DNA of 64,000 nt from Thermoproteota archaeon (lineage in GTDB: Archaea > Thermoproteota > Thermoprotei_A > Sulfolobales > Desulfurococcaceae). The position numbers and the translations under genes were made by a program. The first letter of the stretch is position 1, and the number at the start of each line of letters is the position of its first letter. The stretch spans positions 16,031-80,030 of the forward strand of contig JAUQPA010000001.1 in NCBI GenBank assembly GCA_030550615.1. Direction: 5' to 3'. The notes under the pieces were generated by a model. The model did no database searches and was not told the origin of the DNA. It worked only from the letters and a program-made list of their open reading frames with translations. This document shows positions 42,133-51,996 of the stretch, in pieces.

Positions 42133-43238
42133 AAAACATGGCTTTTCTAAGATTAGTTAATGTTACGAAGAAGTACGGTAATCACATCGCAGTGAACAAG
42201 GTAAATCTCGAAGTCGAGAAAGGAGAATTTATCGTAATCCTAGGTCCAAGTGGATCAGGCAAATCGACGTTACTTAGATTAATAGCGGGCCTCGAAGACC
42301 CCGACGAAGGTGAAATATTTCTAGATAATGTTAAAATAAATGACATAGATCCCAAGGATAGAGATATAGCCATGGTGTTTCAATCCTATGCCGTATACCC
42401 CCATATGACAGTGTATCAGAACATCGAGTTTCCTCTTAGAATGAGGAAAATACCAGAACATGAAAGAAGAGTAAAGGTCAACGAAGTAGCTAAGCTACTT
42501 GGAATAACCCATTTACTAGATAAAAAAGCATGGCAGTTGTCAGGAGGAGAGCAGCAACGAGTAGCACTTGCAAGAGCGTTAGTTAGAAATCCCAAATTAT
42601 TCCTACTCGATGAACCTTTGAGCAACCTCGATGCAAAACTGAGGATTAGATTAAGATTTGAATTAAGAAAATTACTGCATGATGAATTAAGAATAACAAC
42701 AATACATGTAACTCACGACCAGGTAGAAGCTATGACTATGGCAGACAGGATAGCTATAATGAACGATGGAAAAATAATCCAAGTAGGAACACCGCATGAA
42801 GTTTATAATCAGCCGAGAAACACTTTTATTGCAACTTTCATAGGCTCGCCGCCTATGAATATTCTACAGGGGAAACTCGAGCAGCAGCATGTGATAACAT
42901 TGCAGAACATGACTGTAAGAACCAAGAAACCATTAGATATCCTTGGAGAAGTACTAGTTGGGATTAGACCACAACACTTAGAGCTTAGAGCACAGAGTCC
43001 AGGAATAAAAGGCAAAATCATCAGCTACGAGAACCTGGGTGAGGAACTCATAGTTCATGTTGACACGCAAATAGGCGAACTCCAAGTCGTTATACCAGTT
43101 AAGGATTTAAGCGAATACGTTATTGGACAAGAGGTATTTGTCAAACCAAGGGGGCCACTATACTTATTCAACGAGTCCTCGGGTGAAATTATGCAGATAT
43201 TAGAACCAGGAGCATACGAGGTAAATCAGCGCAGTTGA
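42129..43238 (+). CDS. ABC sugar transporter ATPase (MalK/UgpC-like)
   Basis: GPSGSGKST, LSGGEQQRVALARAL, LLDEPLSNLDAKLR, TOBE-like C-terminus. Confidence 0.93.
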   Translation: MKNMAFLRLVNVTKKYGNHIAVNKVNLEVEKGEFIVILGPSGSGKSTLLRLIAGLEDPDEGEIFLDNVKINDIDPKDRDIAMVFQSYAVYPHMTVYQNIEFPLRMRKIPEHERRVKVNEVAKLLGITHLLDKKAWQLSGGEQQRVALARALVRNPKLFLLDEPLSNLDAKLRIRLRFELRKLLHDELRITTIHVTHDQVEAMTMADRIAIMNDGKIIQVGTPHEVYNQPRNTFIATFIGSPPMNILQGKLEQQHVITLQNMTVRTKKPLDILGEVLVGIRPQHLELRAQSPGIKGKIISYENLGEELIVHVDTQIGELQVVIPVKDLSEYVIGQEVFVKPRGPLYLFNESSGEIMQILEPGAYEVNQRS

Positions 43239-43277
43239 AAAACCCAGGGGAAACTACATATTAAGATTGTTCTTCAC

Positions 43278-44144
43278 CTAGGAACACTTACATATCCTAT
43301 ACCTTGAAGCGTAGAAAGGTAAACCAACAAATACAACAAGGCCCATGAGGAAGAATAAGACCGCTCTTGAAAATGGATTAATGAATTCCGTTGAGTAGTG
43401 TAATGCTATGAGTGAAAACGATGAAACAATAAAGCAAGCAACTCTTGATCGAACGCTAATGAACTTCAATGAATCTAAGTACTTATTGAACGCGATTAAT
43501 GATAATAATAGTGAGGAAGTTAAACCTAGCAATGCAGTTACAGCTTCATGTTCAATGTTTAAAACTAGTAGATTATAAGCCCCAATTAAAATCGCGGACG
43601 CTAGTAATGCAACTAAATACTGTTTTCTACCAGTAGCAAACCCCTTAGTTGAGTAATAGGATAAAATAGCTGATGTAACACCGAATAATAATCCACCAAT
43701 TACATCAATTGGATAATGCGCCCTAAGGTAGATTCTACTAAGAGAAACACCCGTGATCACAACGAGAGAAAGTAATGTTAAACTACTTCTCTTAGCCCCC
43801 ATGGATATAGCGAGCCAAAAAGACGAAGAAACCTGCGCGTGGCCGCTTGGGAACCCGGGACCCGTTGCTTCAACCAGTGGATTAAGCGGCCTAGGAGTAT
43901 TAAACATATATTTCAGAAAAACATTTAGTGAACCAGATACGAGAACGGATGTCAAAACAGAAACACTAGTGGTGAAATCACCTGCAAAGTAGTAAACAAG
44001 TACTCCTAGTACAAGGTAAATCTCCTCGTTGCCAAGCCTAGTGAGAAGAACCCAGTAGCCGGCTTCACCCGTGGAAAAAGCCAGTGCTATAATAAATGCT
44101 ATTACCAATGCCGCCGCGATGATCAATACATCTAATTTAGACAA
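43278..44144 (-). CDS. PAP2-family membrane phosphatase
   Basis: KYMFNTPRPLNP, GPGFPSGHAQVSSSFW, SRIYLRAHYPIDVIGG. Confidence 0.87.
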   Translation of the reverse strand: MSKLDVLIIAAALVIAFIIALAFSTGEAGYWVLLTRLGNEEIYLVLGVLVYYFAGDFTTSVSVLTSVLVSGSLNVFLKYMFNTPRPLNPLVEATGPGFPSGHAQVSSSFWLAISMGAKRSSLTLLSLVVITGVSLSRIYLRAHYPIDVIGGLLFGVTSAILSYYSTKGFATGRKQYLVALLASAILIGAYNLLVLNIEHEAVTALLGLTSSLLLSLIAFNKYLDSLKFISVRSRVACFIVSSFSLIALHYSTEFINPFSRAVLFFLMGLVVFVGLPFYASRYRICKCS

Positions 44145-44196
44145 CTTCTATGCACCTGGCTATAGAGAATATAATTCCCAGTAAAAATATATTAGT

Positions 44197-44254
44197 TTCG
44201 ATGATGAAACGACGGTAGGCAGACTAATGAAGAACGTTACCCCTATCTGATGAA
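44197..44254 (+). ncRNA. C/D box sRNA candidate
   Basis: ATGATGA(C)-aacgacggtagg-CAGA(D')-cta-ATGAAGA(C')-acgttacccctat-CTGA(D); guide spacers 12 and 13 nt. Confidence 0.65.
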
Positions 44255-44323
44255 TACACTAATTAAAAACAACCTAGCAACTACTGAAGTAGCTAAATAA
44301 ACATGGAGATTATTGAAAACCCA

Positions 44324-44572
44324 TTACTCCTCAAGCTTCAACACACTAATAGCTGATACAGGGCAAACACCAGCAGCATTCATAGCACACTCATAAAGCT
44401 CCGGGGGTATAATTCCGATAGATAAATGCTCATCGGTTTCAACACTATACTTCTCGGTAACACGGTTTTTACCATTATCATTTCCCAGCTCAAATAATTC
44501 AGGGCAAGTAACAGGTGCAGCTCCACATGAAATACAAACATCTCTATTAACTACAACGCGGTATTTTACCAA
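44324..44572 (-). CDS. Ferredoxin, non-canonical cluster ligand set
   Basis: VCISCGAAPVTCPELFEL ... YECAMNAAGVCPVSAI. Confidence 0.85.
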   Translation of the reverse strand: MVKYRVVVNRDVCISCGAAPVTCPELFELGNDNGKNRVTEKYSVETDEHLSIGIIPPELYECAMNAAGVCPVSAISVLKLEE

Positions 44573-44909
44573 ATAATGCCCCCTCTTTTTATTATTTGAA
44601 TAGCTTAATAATCTATTAAACCTTGTATTTACTGAAAATTCGATGAATAGGAGAATAAATGTCGTTATCTCAGTATTCCGCGTGAACTAATATTTCATTC
44701 GCATATAAACATGGAACATAAACTACTACATTACAAGTAAAAGTTCTTTAAACATTGTTAAGCAAAACAGTAGTATATGAGATGAAAACGAACATATGTG
44801 ATTTTAACTGTTTTAACCCAGGACATATAATATAGTACGAGTCAGAAACATTTATACTCATAATGTTTATAAATACGAAAATATATATATAATGAGACTG
44901 GTGTATTAT

Positions 44910-45140
44910 ATGCAATTTAAGAAAATTGCAGGAATGATTATTACAGCGATCTCTGTAGCTATATTGCTATACGCATTTATTGCAACAGGTGGGGTAGTAA
45001 GTGGAATCTATGCAACTTCAGCAGCAATAGCAGGTTTTATTCTAGTACTACTCGGCCCTTGGCTATGGCTCGGGGATGTACCTGTTGCTATAAGGAAATT
45101 TATTGAAGCAAAAACAGGTGCGAAGGTTGAATCTAAATAG
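44910..45140 (+). CDS. Small membrane protein upstream of cstA
   Basis: About 76 aa, two TM segments, 8 nt upstream of the CstA ORF; start uncertain. Confidence 0.6.
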   Translation: MQFKKIAGMIITAISVAILLYAFIATGGVVSGIYATSAAIAGFILVLLGPWLWLGDVPVAIRKFIEAKTGAKVESK

Positions 45141-45148
45141 GTGATATC

Positions 45149-46975
45149 ATGTATCCAATAGTTGTATTATTTGTAGTTCTCCTCATATATGCGCTGGCGT
45201 ATATATTCTACGGTGCAAAATTACTAGAAAAACGCGTGGTAAAAGCAGATGCATCAAGGCCTACTCCAGCTATTTCTAAATTTGACGGCGTAGACTATGT
45301 TCCAGCTAATAAGTATGTTCTATACGGGCACCACTTTGCATCAATAGCTGGTGCAGGGCCTATAACCGGCCCCGCTCTTGCTTTGAACTGGGGATGGGGG
45401 TTACCATTAATATGGGTTTTATTCGGCAATGTATTCATTGGTGCTGTACACGATTATCTCGCGATAATGTCCAGCGTTAGACATGGTGGAGTATCGGTAA
45501 TGACTATTTCCGAATCCACTATGGGGAGAAAAGCAAGATATGTTTTCCTAGCTTATTCATGGTTTGCTCTAGTGCTGGTTCTAGCGGCATTTCTCAGCGT
45601 TTGCTCATCAACCTTCGTGAGCACTCCCTCGGCAGCTACGGTAGCAGTATTTTTCATGCCACTAGCTCTCTTATTTGGAATCATGGTATACAGAACAGGA
45701 ATAAATGTTAAGGTAGCTACTCTAATAGCACTAGCGCTAGAAGTAGTTATGCTTATAATGAGCTATAATACAAAACTAATTTTACCCTATGAATCATGGG
45801 TTGTTGTGTTAACGATTTATGGATTCCTAGCAGCATCACTACCTGTTTGGTACCTGCTACAACCTAGAGACTACTTGAATGCATACCTCCTATGGGGATT
45901 CGTAGTGCTCGCCCTATTGGTACCTCTAGCAATACCTTTAATAGGGTTAACAGGGCCTCTCATAATAAGTTTCGTTGCTAAAGGAACCACCATAGGAGCT
46001 ATTAGCGGAACAGCCCCAGCCAACTGGGATATAGCCTGGTTCTGGCCGACCGTTCCCTTGACCATAGCCTGCGGAGCATTATCAGGTTTCCACTCCCTCG
46101 TAGGTTCAGGTACTACGTCGAAGCAATTAGCTAATGAACTCGACGCGCTTCTAGTTGGATACGGTGGAATGCTGACAGAAGGTGCTGTTTCATCTCTAGC
46201 TGTAATATTACCGGCTGCAATAGTTTGGGATTTCTCAGCATTCGCGGCCAACGCAGGATTAACCACGGATATGATAGTAAAAGCTGGAATAAACATCACG
46301 GCAACACCCAATATATTAAAACTAGGAGGTATACCAAGGTTCACTACTTCCTATGGCTTAGTTCAAGCCTTGATGTGGTCGAAAATCGCGGGACTAGAAA
46401 ACTTCACAGTATTATACAAGGGGTTCTCGACGTTCGCGGCATGGGCTCTCTCGGCATTCGTATTAACTACTTTAGATACCGCGAATAGATTAGCGAGGTT
46501 TGCATGGGTTGAAATGTTCGACTGGGTGAAGAGTAGAAGCATTAGTTTACACAAGGTTATAACAAACAGGTGGTTTGCATCCCTAGTGCCAATTCTGCTG
46601 GGTGCAGTAATGGCATTTCCACAAATACCAGATCCCTTAAATCCAGGTAAAAACATCTATGCGTACCAAGTTGTATGGCCAGCCTTCGCTGGGACAAATC
46701 AACTTCTCGCTGCCATAGCACTCTTAACTGAGGCGCTATGGGTATACGCTGTTCTAAAAGTACGTGGATGGATAAGCTACTTGATAATGATTCCGGCTAC
46801 ATTCCTTTGGTTAACCGTAACAGCAGCTCTCTTCGTATGGCTAATATACATTGTTCCATATCTACCTGTTCTTTACATTGCAACAACAGGTCTTATTGTT
46901 GGTATATCACTAGCGCTCGACATAATATTGATCTCGCTATTCGTAAGCTCTCTTAGACACGCATCAAAAATATAG
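45149..46975 (+). CDS. cstA: Carbon starvation protein CstA-family peptide/pyruvate transporter
   Basis: GHHFASIAGAGPITGPALA, FGNVFIGAVHDYLAIMSSVRHGG, SGFHSLVGSGTTSKQL. Confidence 0.92.
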   Translation: MYPIVVLFVVLLIYALAYIFYGAKLLEKRVVKADASRPTPAISKFDGVDYVPANKYVLYGHHFASIAGAGPITGPALALNWGWGLPLIWVLFGNVFIGAVHDYLAIMSSVRHGGVSVMTISESTMGRKARYVFLAYSWFALVLVLAAFLSVCSSTFVSTPSAATVAVFFMPLALLFGIMVYRTGINVKVATLIALALEVVMLIMSYNTKLILPYESWVVVLTIYGFLAASLPVWYLLQPRDYLNAYLLWGFVVLALLVPLAIPLIGLTGPLIISFVAKGTTIGAISGTAPANWDIAWFWPTVPLTIACGALSGFHSLVGSGTTSKQLANELDALLVGYGGMLTEGAVSSLAVILPAAIVWDFSAFAANAGLTTDMIVKAGINITATPNILKLGGIPRFTTSYGLVQALMWSKIAGLENFTVLYKGFSTFAAWALSAFVLTTLDTANRLARFAWVEMFDWVKSRSISLHKVITNRWFASLVPILLGAVMAFPQIPDPLNPGKNIYAYQVVWPAFAGTNQLLAAIALLTEALWVYAVLKVRGWISYLIMIPATFLWLTVTAALFVWLIYIVPYLPVLYIATTGLIVGISLALDIILISLFVSSLRHASKI

Positions 46976-47040
46976 CTATTATATTTTTATCAATTTTCGA
47001 TTTTTATTCTCTGAATTCACATCATTTAGTGGTGTATTGA

Positions 47041-47337
47041 ATGCTTCTCAATAAGATACGTTCTCTTCTAAGTGAATTCGTATTGTTCATAAAGGGGCTT
47101 AATCAAGCAATACTTGAGCAAAGTGTTGAGGCCCTGGAAGCCGAGTACATGGAGTTAGAGAACGCTTTCTTAACTATTCTATTTGGATCACTAATAGGGA
47201 TAAAAACTACTCCAGCTCTATTGAGTCTCGAAATCCTGCACGCAGTTAAGGAAGAGATCGGTACCCTTGAATCCAGGGGGATAAAAGGAGAAGATGTTTT
47301 AGGAGATTTAATGGCATCGCTGGGAGGAGAATGGTAG
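47041..47337 (+). CDS. Hypothetical helical protein preceding ArsA-like ATPase
   Basis: 98 aa, overlaps the next gene by 7 nt. Confidence 0.6.
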   Translation: MLLNKIRSLLSEFVLFIKGLNQAILEQSVEALEAEYMELENAFLTILFGSLIGIKTTPALLSLEILHAVKEEIGTLESRGIKGEDVLGDLMASLGGEW

Positions 47338-48287
47338 TGAAAATCTCCGATTTATTATCACCATACAGGTGCTGCCCACACCTAGTAATCACCATTGGAA
47401 AAGGAGGTGTGGGTAAAACAACTGTTTCACTGCTCTTTGGGTTAATGTTATCTAGAATAGGGGAAACCATGGTTTTAAGCCTCGACCCAGCGAAACACCT
47501 GGTAAAATATGTTGGAAGAGACATCTTGGGCAAGGAAGTGGAAATAGAAAATAGACTGGTTTTAAAGCAACTAGATGTAGATAGAGAAATATCCAGGCAA
47601 TTGAATCAATACTCGGATACGCTCAAGGATCTTCTTCCATCTCTAAAAGTATTGAACATAGACAACGTCATCGACGTAGTTAAATTCATGCCTGGTGTTG
47701 AAGAAGAAGTTTTTCTTAGGATAATTCTTGAAGCCTACGAGCATGCTGATTACAACTTCATTGTCATAGATACACCGCCAACGGGAGTAACTCTGAGAAC
47801 AATATATCTACCTGTCTTATACAAGATCTGGTTAGAGAAACTAGTTGAAGTAAGGGAGAGAATTCTATCACTAAAATACGCTATTGCAAAAACCCTGGGG
47901 CGCGAAGCAGATATTAGAGATAAGGCTTTATCACTACTACTGGAAATGAAGGAAAAATACATTAATTTAATTAACCTACTAAAGGATTCAACTAGAACCT
48001 CATATGTTCTAATTGCGACTCCTGAACCCCTACCTCTCTACGAGCTCAAAGAAACAATTAATTTCCTAGAGGAAAAGCTGCGTGCGAAGCCTAAAATGCT
48101 TGTTCTAAATAGAGTTCTACCACTGGAGATGGCGGAACGCATGGGGCTTAAAAACCAGCAGGAAAACATTATAACAGAGCTTTCATCATATAGAATTCCA
48201 ATGATTTTAATTAAATACCTGGGGAAACCCACGGAAAGCATTGATGATATTAGGAAACTAGAGGATTTAATTAAGGTGATTTGGTGA
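47331..48287 (+). CDS. ArsA/Get3-like ATPase
   Basis: Deviant Walker A GKGGVGKTT, LSLDPAKHL, VIDTPPTGVTLR. Confidence 0.85.
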   Translation: MVVKISDLLSPYRCCPHLVITIGKGGVGKTTVSLLFGLMLSRIGETMVLSLDPAKHLVKYVGRDILGKEVEIENRLVLKQLDVDREISRQLNQYSDTLKDLLPSLKVLNIDNVIDVVKFMPGVEEEVFLRIILEAYEHADYNFIVIDTPPTGVTLRTIYLPVLYKIWLEKLVEVRERILSLKYAIAKTLGREADIRDKALSLLLEMKEKYINLINLLKDSTRTSYVLIATPEPLPLYELKETINFLEEKLRAKPKMLVLNRVLPLEMAERMGLKNQQENIITELSSYRIPMILIKYLGKPTESIDDIRKLEDLIKVIW

Positions 48288-48958
48288 GCTTCGAAGAATT
48301 TCTCGTAGTGTATGGAATAATAATATTTATAGCGATTCTCGGTGCAGCTTCCGCTATTTGGTTCTTTAGAGTCAGGCGTAAGCTAATTATTTTACTGAGA
48401 GATACAGCTATTTTACTGGAGAAACACTATAACCCATCATCGAAGGAATACCAATGGCTAGGCTACTTGGTTGGTTATAAAGCTAGGTATATACTACCTG
48501 GGAAGCACGTAGTCTACGTGATGTTAACTACTGTCCCCAAGCACTCCCTCATATATTATCCAATAGCTAAGATCGCTGGAAGAAAAGATAGACTCGAGAT
48601 AGCTGTTAAACCACACGATCGAATAGTCCCCAGCGAATTCTACCTTGTTAAAAAGAACAGTTTGATCGATAGAGCTGTTCTAAGAAACTCTGCGGGAGAC
48701 AAGTTGAACCAAATGTTTACCAGGGAGTTGAAGGGATACTACAATTACGTTGTTTATTACGACGATGAAAAAATTTACGATAAAATAGTAAAACTCGCTG
48801 AAAAAACAAATCTACCAATAACCTTAATAATGATGCGTCCAAGCGAGAACATTATATCAGCAACGTATGAACTATCCTTAAATACTCTCGAAGAATTTCT
48901 AAAATTTAGTGATACGTTAGTAAGAGAACTAACACTTCCTAAAGCTTTGAAAAAATAA
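48281..48958 (+). CDS. Hypothetical membrane-anchored protein following ArsA-like ATPase
   Basis: 225 aa, N-terminal TM helix and cytosolic-type domain; overlaps the previous gene by 7 nt. Confidence 0.6.
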   Translation: MVSFEEFLVVYGIIIFIAILGAASAIWFFRVRRKLIILLRDTAILLEKHYNPSSKEYQWLGYLVGYKARYILPGKHVVYVMLTTVPKHSLIYYPIAKIAGRKDRLEIAVKPHDRIVPSEFYLVKKNSLIDRAVLRNSAGDKLNQMFTRELKGYYNYVVYYDDEKIYDKIVKLAEKTNLPITLIMMRPSENIISATYELSLNTLEEFLKFSDTLVRELTLPKALKK

Positions 48959-49014
48959 CGAGAAAAAATACTTTTTACTTACACCATGGTTTTTAGTTAA
49001 ATCAGGGGAAGCAA

Positions 49015-49974
49015 ATGAAAGTTGTCTATATGTTTGAACCACATAGAGCAGGATTAGAGATCCTCGATAAGCATAAGATAAACTACATTTACTACCCGGG
49101 GAGGGAAGCACCCCGCGACTGGCTTGAGAAAGAGCTAGTTGATGCTTTAATACTAGTTGCAGCACCTTATAACATCGTTGATAAATCCGTGTTAGAGCTG
49201 GGTAAACAATTGAAACTAATAATTATCCAAGGATCAGGATTAGATAAAGTCGACATAGATGCCGCCACTAGTAGAGGTATTTACGTTGCAAATGCACCGG
49301 ATTACATTGCGGAAACCGTTGCTGATCACATCATGGCGCTCATACTTGCACACTATAGGAATATTGTGAAAGGAGATAGATACATCAGGGATAAGAAATG
49401 GGTTGGCGGAATACACCATAGTTTAATCGGACATGTTCTGCGAGGTAAACGAGTTGGAATAATTGGAATGGGTAGAATAGGAGCTGCTCTAGCTAGGAGA
49501 CTTAAGCCGTTTGGGGCTGAAATAGTGTACTGGGATCGAAGAGTAAAACCCGAAATAGAACATGCTCTTGAAATACAACGATTAGACCTAGATCAACTCA
49601 TTGAGACAAGCGATGTTATCGCTATTACAATAGCACTTACCCCTGAAACCAGAAGGTTGCTTAACAGGGAGAGAATATATAGAGTTAAAAAAGGTGCGTT
49701 AATTGTAAATACCGCGAGGGGGCCTATTATAGACGAAGAAGCATTAATTGAGAGACTAAAATCGGGAGAAGTATACGCAGCCCTCGATGTATTCGAAAAA
49801 GAACCCTTGCCACATGACAACCCACTAATAAATCTCGACAACGTAATTCTAACGCCTCATCTAGGTGGATTTTCATGGGAGGCGCTAGCTGATACATCGA
49901 AATTCGTTGCGGAGTGCATAGTTAAATATATCAAAGAAGGGCGTCTGCCCGATACTGTGGTTAACAAGATTTAA
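49015..49974 (+). CDS. D-isomer-specific 2-hydroxyacid dehydrogenase
   Basis: GIIGMGRIGAALARRLKPFGAEI, NTARGPIIDEEALIERL, TPHLGGFSWEA. Confidence 0.88.
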   Translation: MKVVYMFEPHRAGLEILDKHKINYIYYPGREAPRDWLEKELVDALILVAAPYNIVDKSVLELGKQLKLIIIQGSGLDKVDIDAATSRGIYVANAPDYIAETVADHIMALILAHYRNIVKGDRYIRDKKWVGGIHHSLIGHVLRGKRVGIIGMGRIGAALARRLKPFGAEIVYWDRRVKPEIEHALEIQRLDLDQLIETSDVIAITIALTPETRRLLNRERIYRVKKGALIVNTARGPIIDEEALIERLKSGEVYAALDVFEKEPLPHDNPLINLDNVILTPHLGGFSWEALADTSKFVAECIVKYIKEGRLPDTVVNKI

Positions 49975-50122
49975 GCCCGCGTTCGATCAAAAACCTCGAG
50001 GAAGAATAGTTTAATTACCACTATTAGCTAAGTATTTTCAATCTAGATCAATATTTAACTACATGGAAAACAACGTAATCGCTATGCAAGTAAAAGCTTT
50101 ATTCTTCGCAGAAAGAGGAATA

Positions 50123-50197
50123 TGGGGCCGCGGGGATTTGAACCCCGGGCCACGGGGGCCCAAGCCCCGCATCCTAGCCAGGCTAGACGACGGCCCC
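50123..50197 (-). tRNA. tRNA-Pro (anticodon TGG)
   Basis: Reverse strand GGGGCCG/CGGCCCC acceptor, loop CTTGGGC, GGGGTTCAAATCCCC; no intron. Confidence 0.92.
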
Positions 50198-50239
50198 GGG
50201 TTATCCTATAATTCATAATGAATACATGGGGTTTAAATC

Positions 50240-51247
50240 TTATAAAGTAAATATTTTACTTGCTTCATGTTTATATAGTGTTATATTCTTGGTTTCAACG
50301 GGGTTAAGCCCCCTGATCTCAGCGAGCATGCTACTTGATAATCCTAATATCAGGCTTCCATACATGAGCTTCTCAAGCGTATTGTTGCCGTCTAGCGTGA
50401 ACTTATATAGTTTTGTGTCGTATTGTAGGTATATTTTTTCCATGAAATCCACGAGTTTATTCCCTATCGCGTCGCTTGGATCAACTATTTCCAGAACACA
50501 GAACTTCCTAGGTACCGGGTGCTCGTACCCAACTATGTCATTGTGCATCCACTCGGGTGCAACATCAACTTTAGCAATTAATTTGCTATTTTCATTGAAT
50601 TCGTTTTTCCCCCTCACAGCTAAGGGTTCCAGGGGTGAGTGTGTTGCTATTATAAATAACCTCTCATCGCTAACTACGTGTTTGTAAAGCCACTTGGAAA
50701 CATCTTCAGCTATTGATTTCGCTTTCTTGATACTTACTTCTAGAAACAGTAGACTTCTGGAGGCGTCTTCCCTTGAATAAACTCCGTATCCGCTTGAATC
50801 AAGTAAACCCAATATGCTGTAAAGCATTGATGGTAGCGACGCCCTTGGCGGTAATCCACTTGGAATAGAGATATGCGTTAAACCAAGCTTCGAGGATTCA
50901 TCTCTGAGATATCCTCCACTTGATACAGTAACTATTCTTCCTTTAGTATTTAAAGCCTGCTTGAGAGCAGCTAGTGTTTCAACGGTGTTTCCACTGTAGC
51001 TGATTATAAGGATCAATGTATTTTCATCAATAAACCTAGGTAAAACATGTGATTTAATAGTATATACCGGGATACCTCCGCTTGCTGAGTGTAGAACTTG
51101 TAGATAATCTCCTACTATGCCGCTTCCACCCATACCAACAACTACGATTTCATTAAATGATCCTTCGACGAAGTATTTCCCCCATGTTTCAATCGCGTCT
51201 CTGATTTGCTTAGGCCAATTCAAATACGCATCGATCACGATAAACAC
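50240..51247 (-). CDS. Bifunctional phosphoglucose/phosphomannose isomerase
   Basis: VVGMGGSGIVGD, IISYSGNTVETL, MHNDIVGYE; PGI/PMI SIS-domain protein. Confidence 0.87.
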   Translation of the reverse strand: MFIVIDAYLNWPKQIRDAIETWGKYFVEGSFNEIVVVGMGGSGIVGDYLQVLHSASGGIPVYTIKSHVLPRFIDENTLILIISYSGNTVETLAALKQALNTKGRIVTVSSGGYLRDESSKLGLTHISIPSGLPPRASLPSMLYSILGLLDSSGYGVYSREDASRSLLFLEVSIKKAKSIAEDVSKWLYKHVVSDERLFIIATHSPLEPLAVRGKNEFNENSKLIAKVDVAPEWMHNDIVGYEHPVPRKFCVLEIVDPSDAIGNKLVDFMEKIYLQYDTKLYKFTLDGNNTLEKLMYGSLILGLSSSMLAEIRGLNPVETKNITLYKHEASKIFTL

Positions 51248-51327
51248 CTTTCCATAAACTTTAACTATGTAGTATTAAACATTATTTACAATAAAAATCC
51301 CAGGTTAAATATTGATTAACGTGATAA

Positions 51328-51996
51328 GTGGCAGCCATGGACTCAGACAACGTCTTACGTGAGTTATCATATGGTAGAAATATAGTAATGTCTTATTTAA
51401 CCAACACCATGCTCAAAATGCTATTTACCATAGTTTCAAATGCTATTAGGGAAAAGAGAGAACTGGTAGTTGTCGATGAAAGCAAATACGTTGCAAGGTA
51501 TATCCCGCTTGAGCTTGTTGAAAGTATTCTTGTTGTCAATAATATTGAAGAGGCATGTAATGAAGAGAACTTGTTTTCAATAGTATTCATGCCCAGAGAC
51601 CTACGTAAACTAACCTATTGCAGAGCTAGAGATGTATTGGTATTTACAAAACCCATTAGAATACATAATTTCAGGGAATACGTTAAATACTACCTTGAAA
51701 AAGTTGCTGAAGGAAACGAATATGTGTTAAAATCACCTACTAAAGGAGTAACATATAGATTTAAAATAAATAAAGGCAAGCTAGAGTTAATTGAGAAACC
51801 AGCTGGAATTCTGGGCCAAGCGTATGAAATTATAAAAAACACGATGTCAATGTATGGTGATACCACAGTAAGAGATATTGTAGTAATACTCACTAAAGAA
51901 ATAGGTGTTGATAAAAAAGAAGCAAGGAAAATACTAGTGGATTTAGCTCGAAGAGGTTATATCCGGGTTCATAAAGGTAGAATTACACTAGCTTAA
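51328..51996 (+). CDS. Hypothetical protein with C-terminal winged-helix-like region
   Basis: 222 aa; C-terminus VRDIVVILTKEIGVDKKEARKILVDLARRGYIRVHKGRITLA resembles wHTH. Confidence 0.6.
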   Translation: MAAMDSDNVLRELSYGRNIVMSYLTNTMLKMLFTIVSNAIREKRELVVVDESKYVARYIPLELVESILVVNNIEEACNEENLFSIVFMPRDLRKLTYCRARDVLVFTKPIRIHNFREYVKYYLEKVAEGNEYVLKSPTKGVTYRFKINKGKLELIEKPAGILGQAYEIIKNTMSMYGDTTVRDIVVILTKEIGVDKKEARKILVDLARRGYIRVHKGRITLA

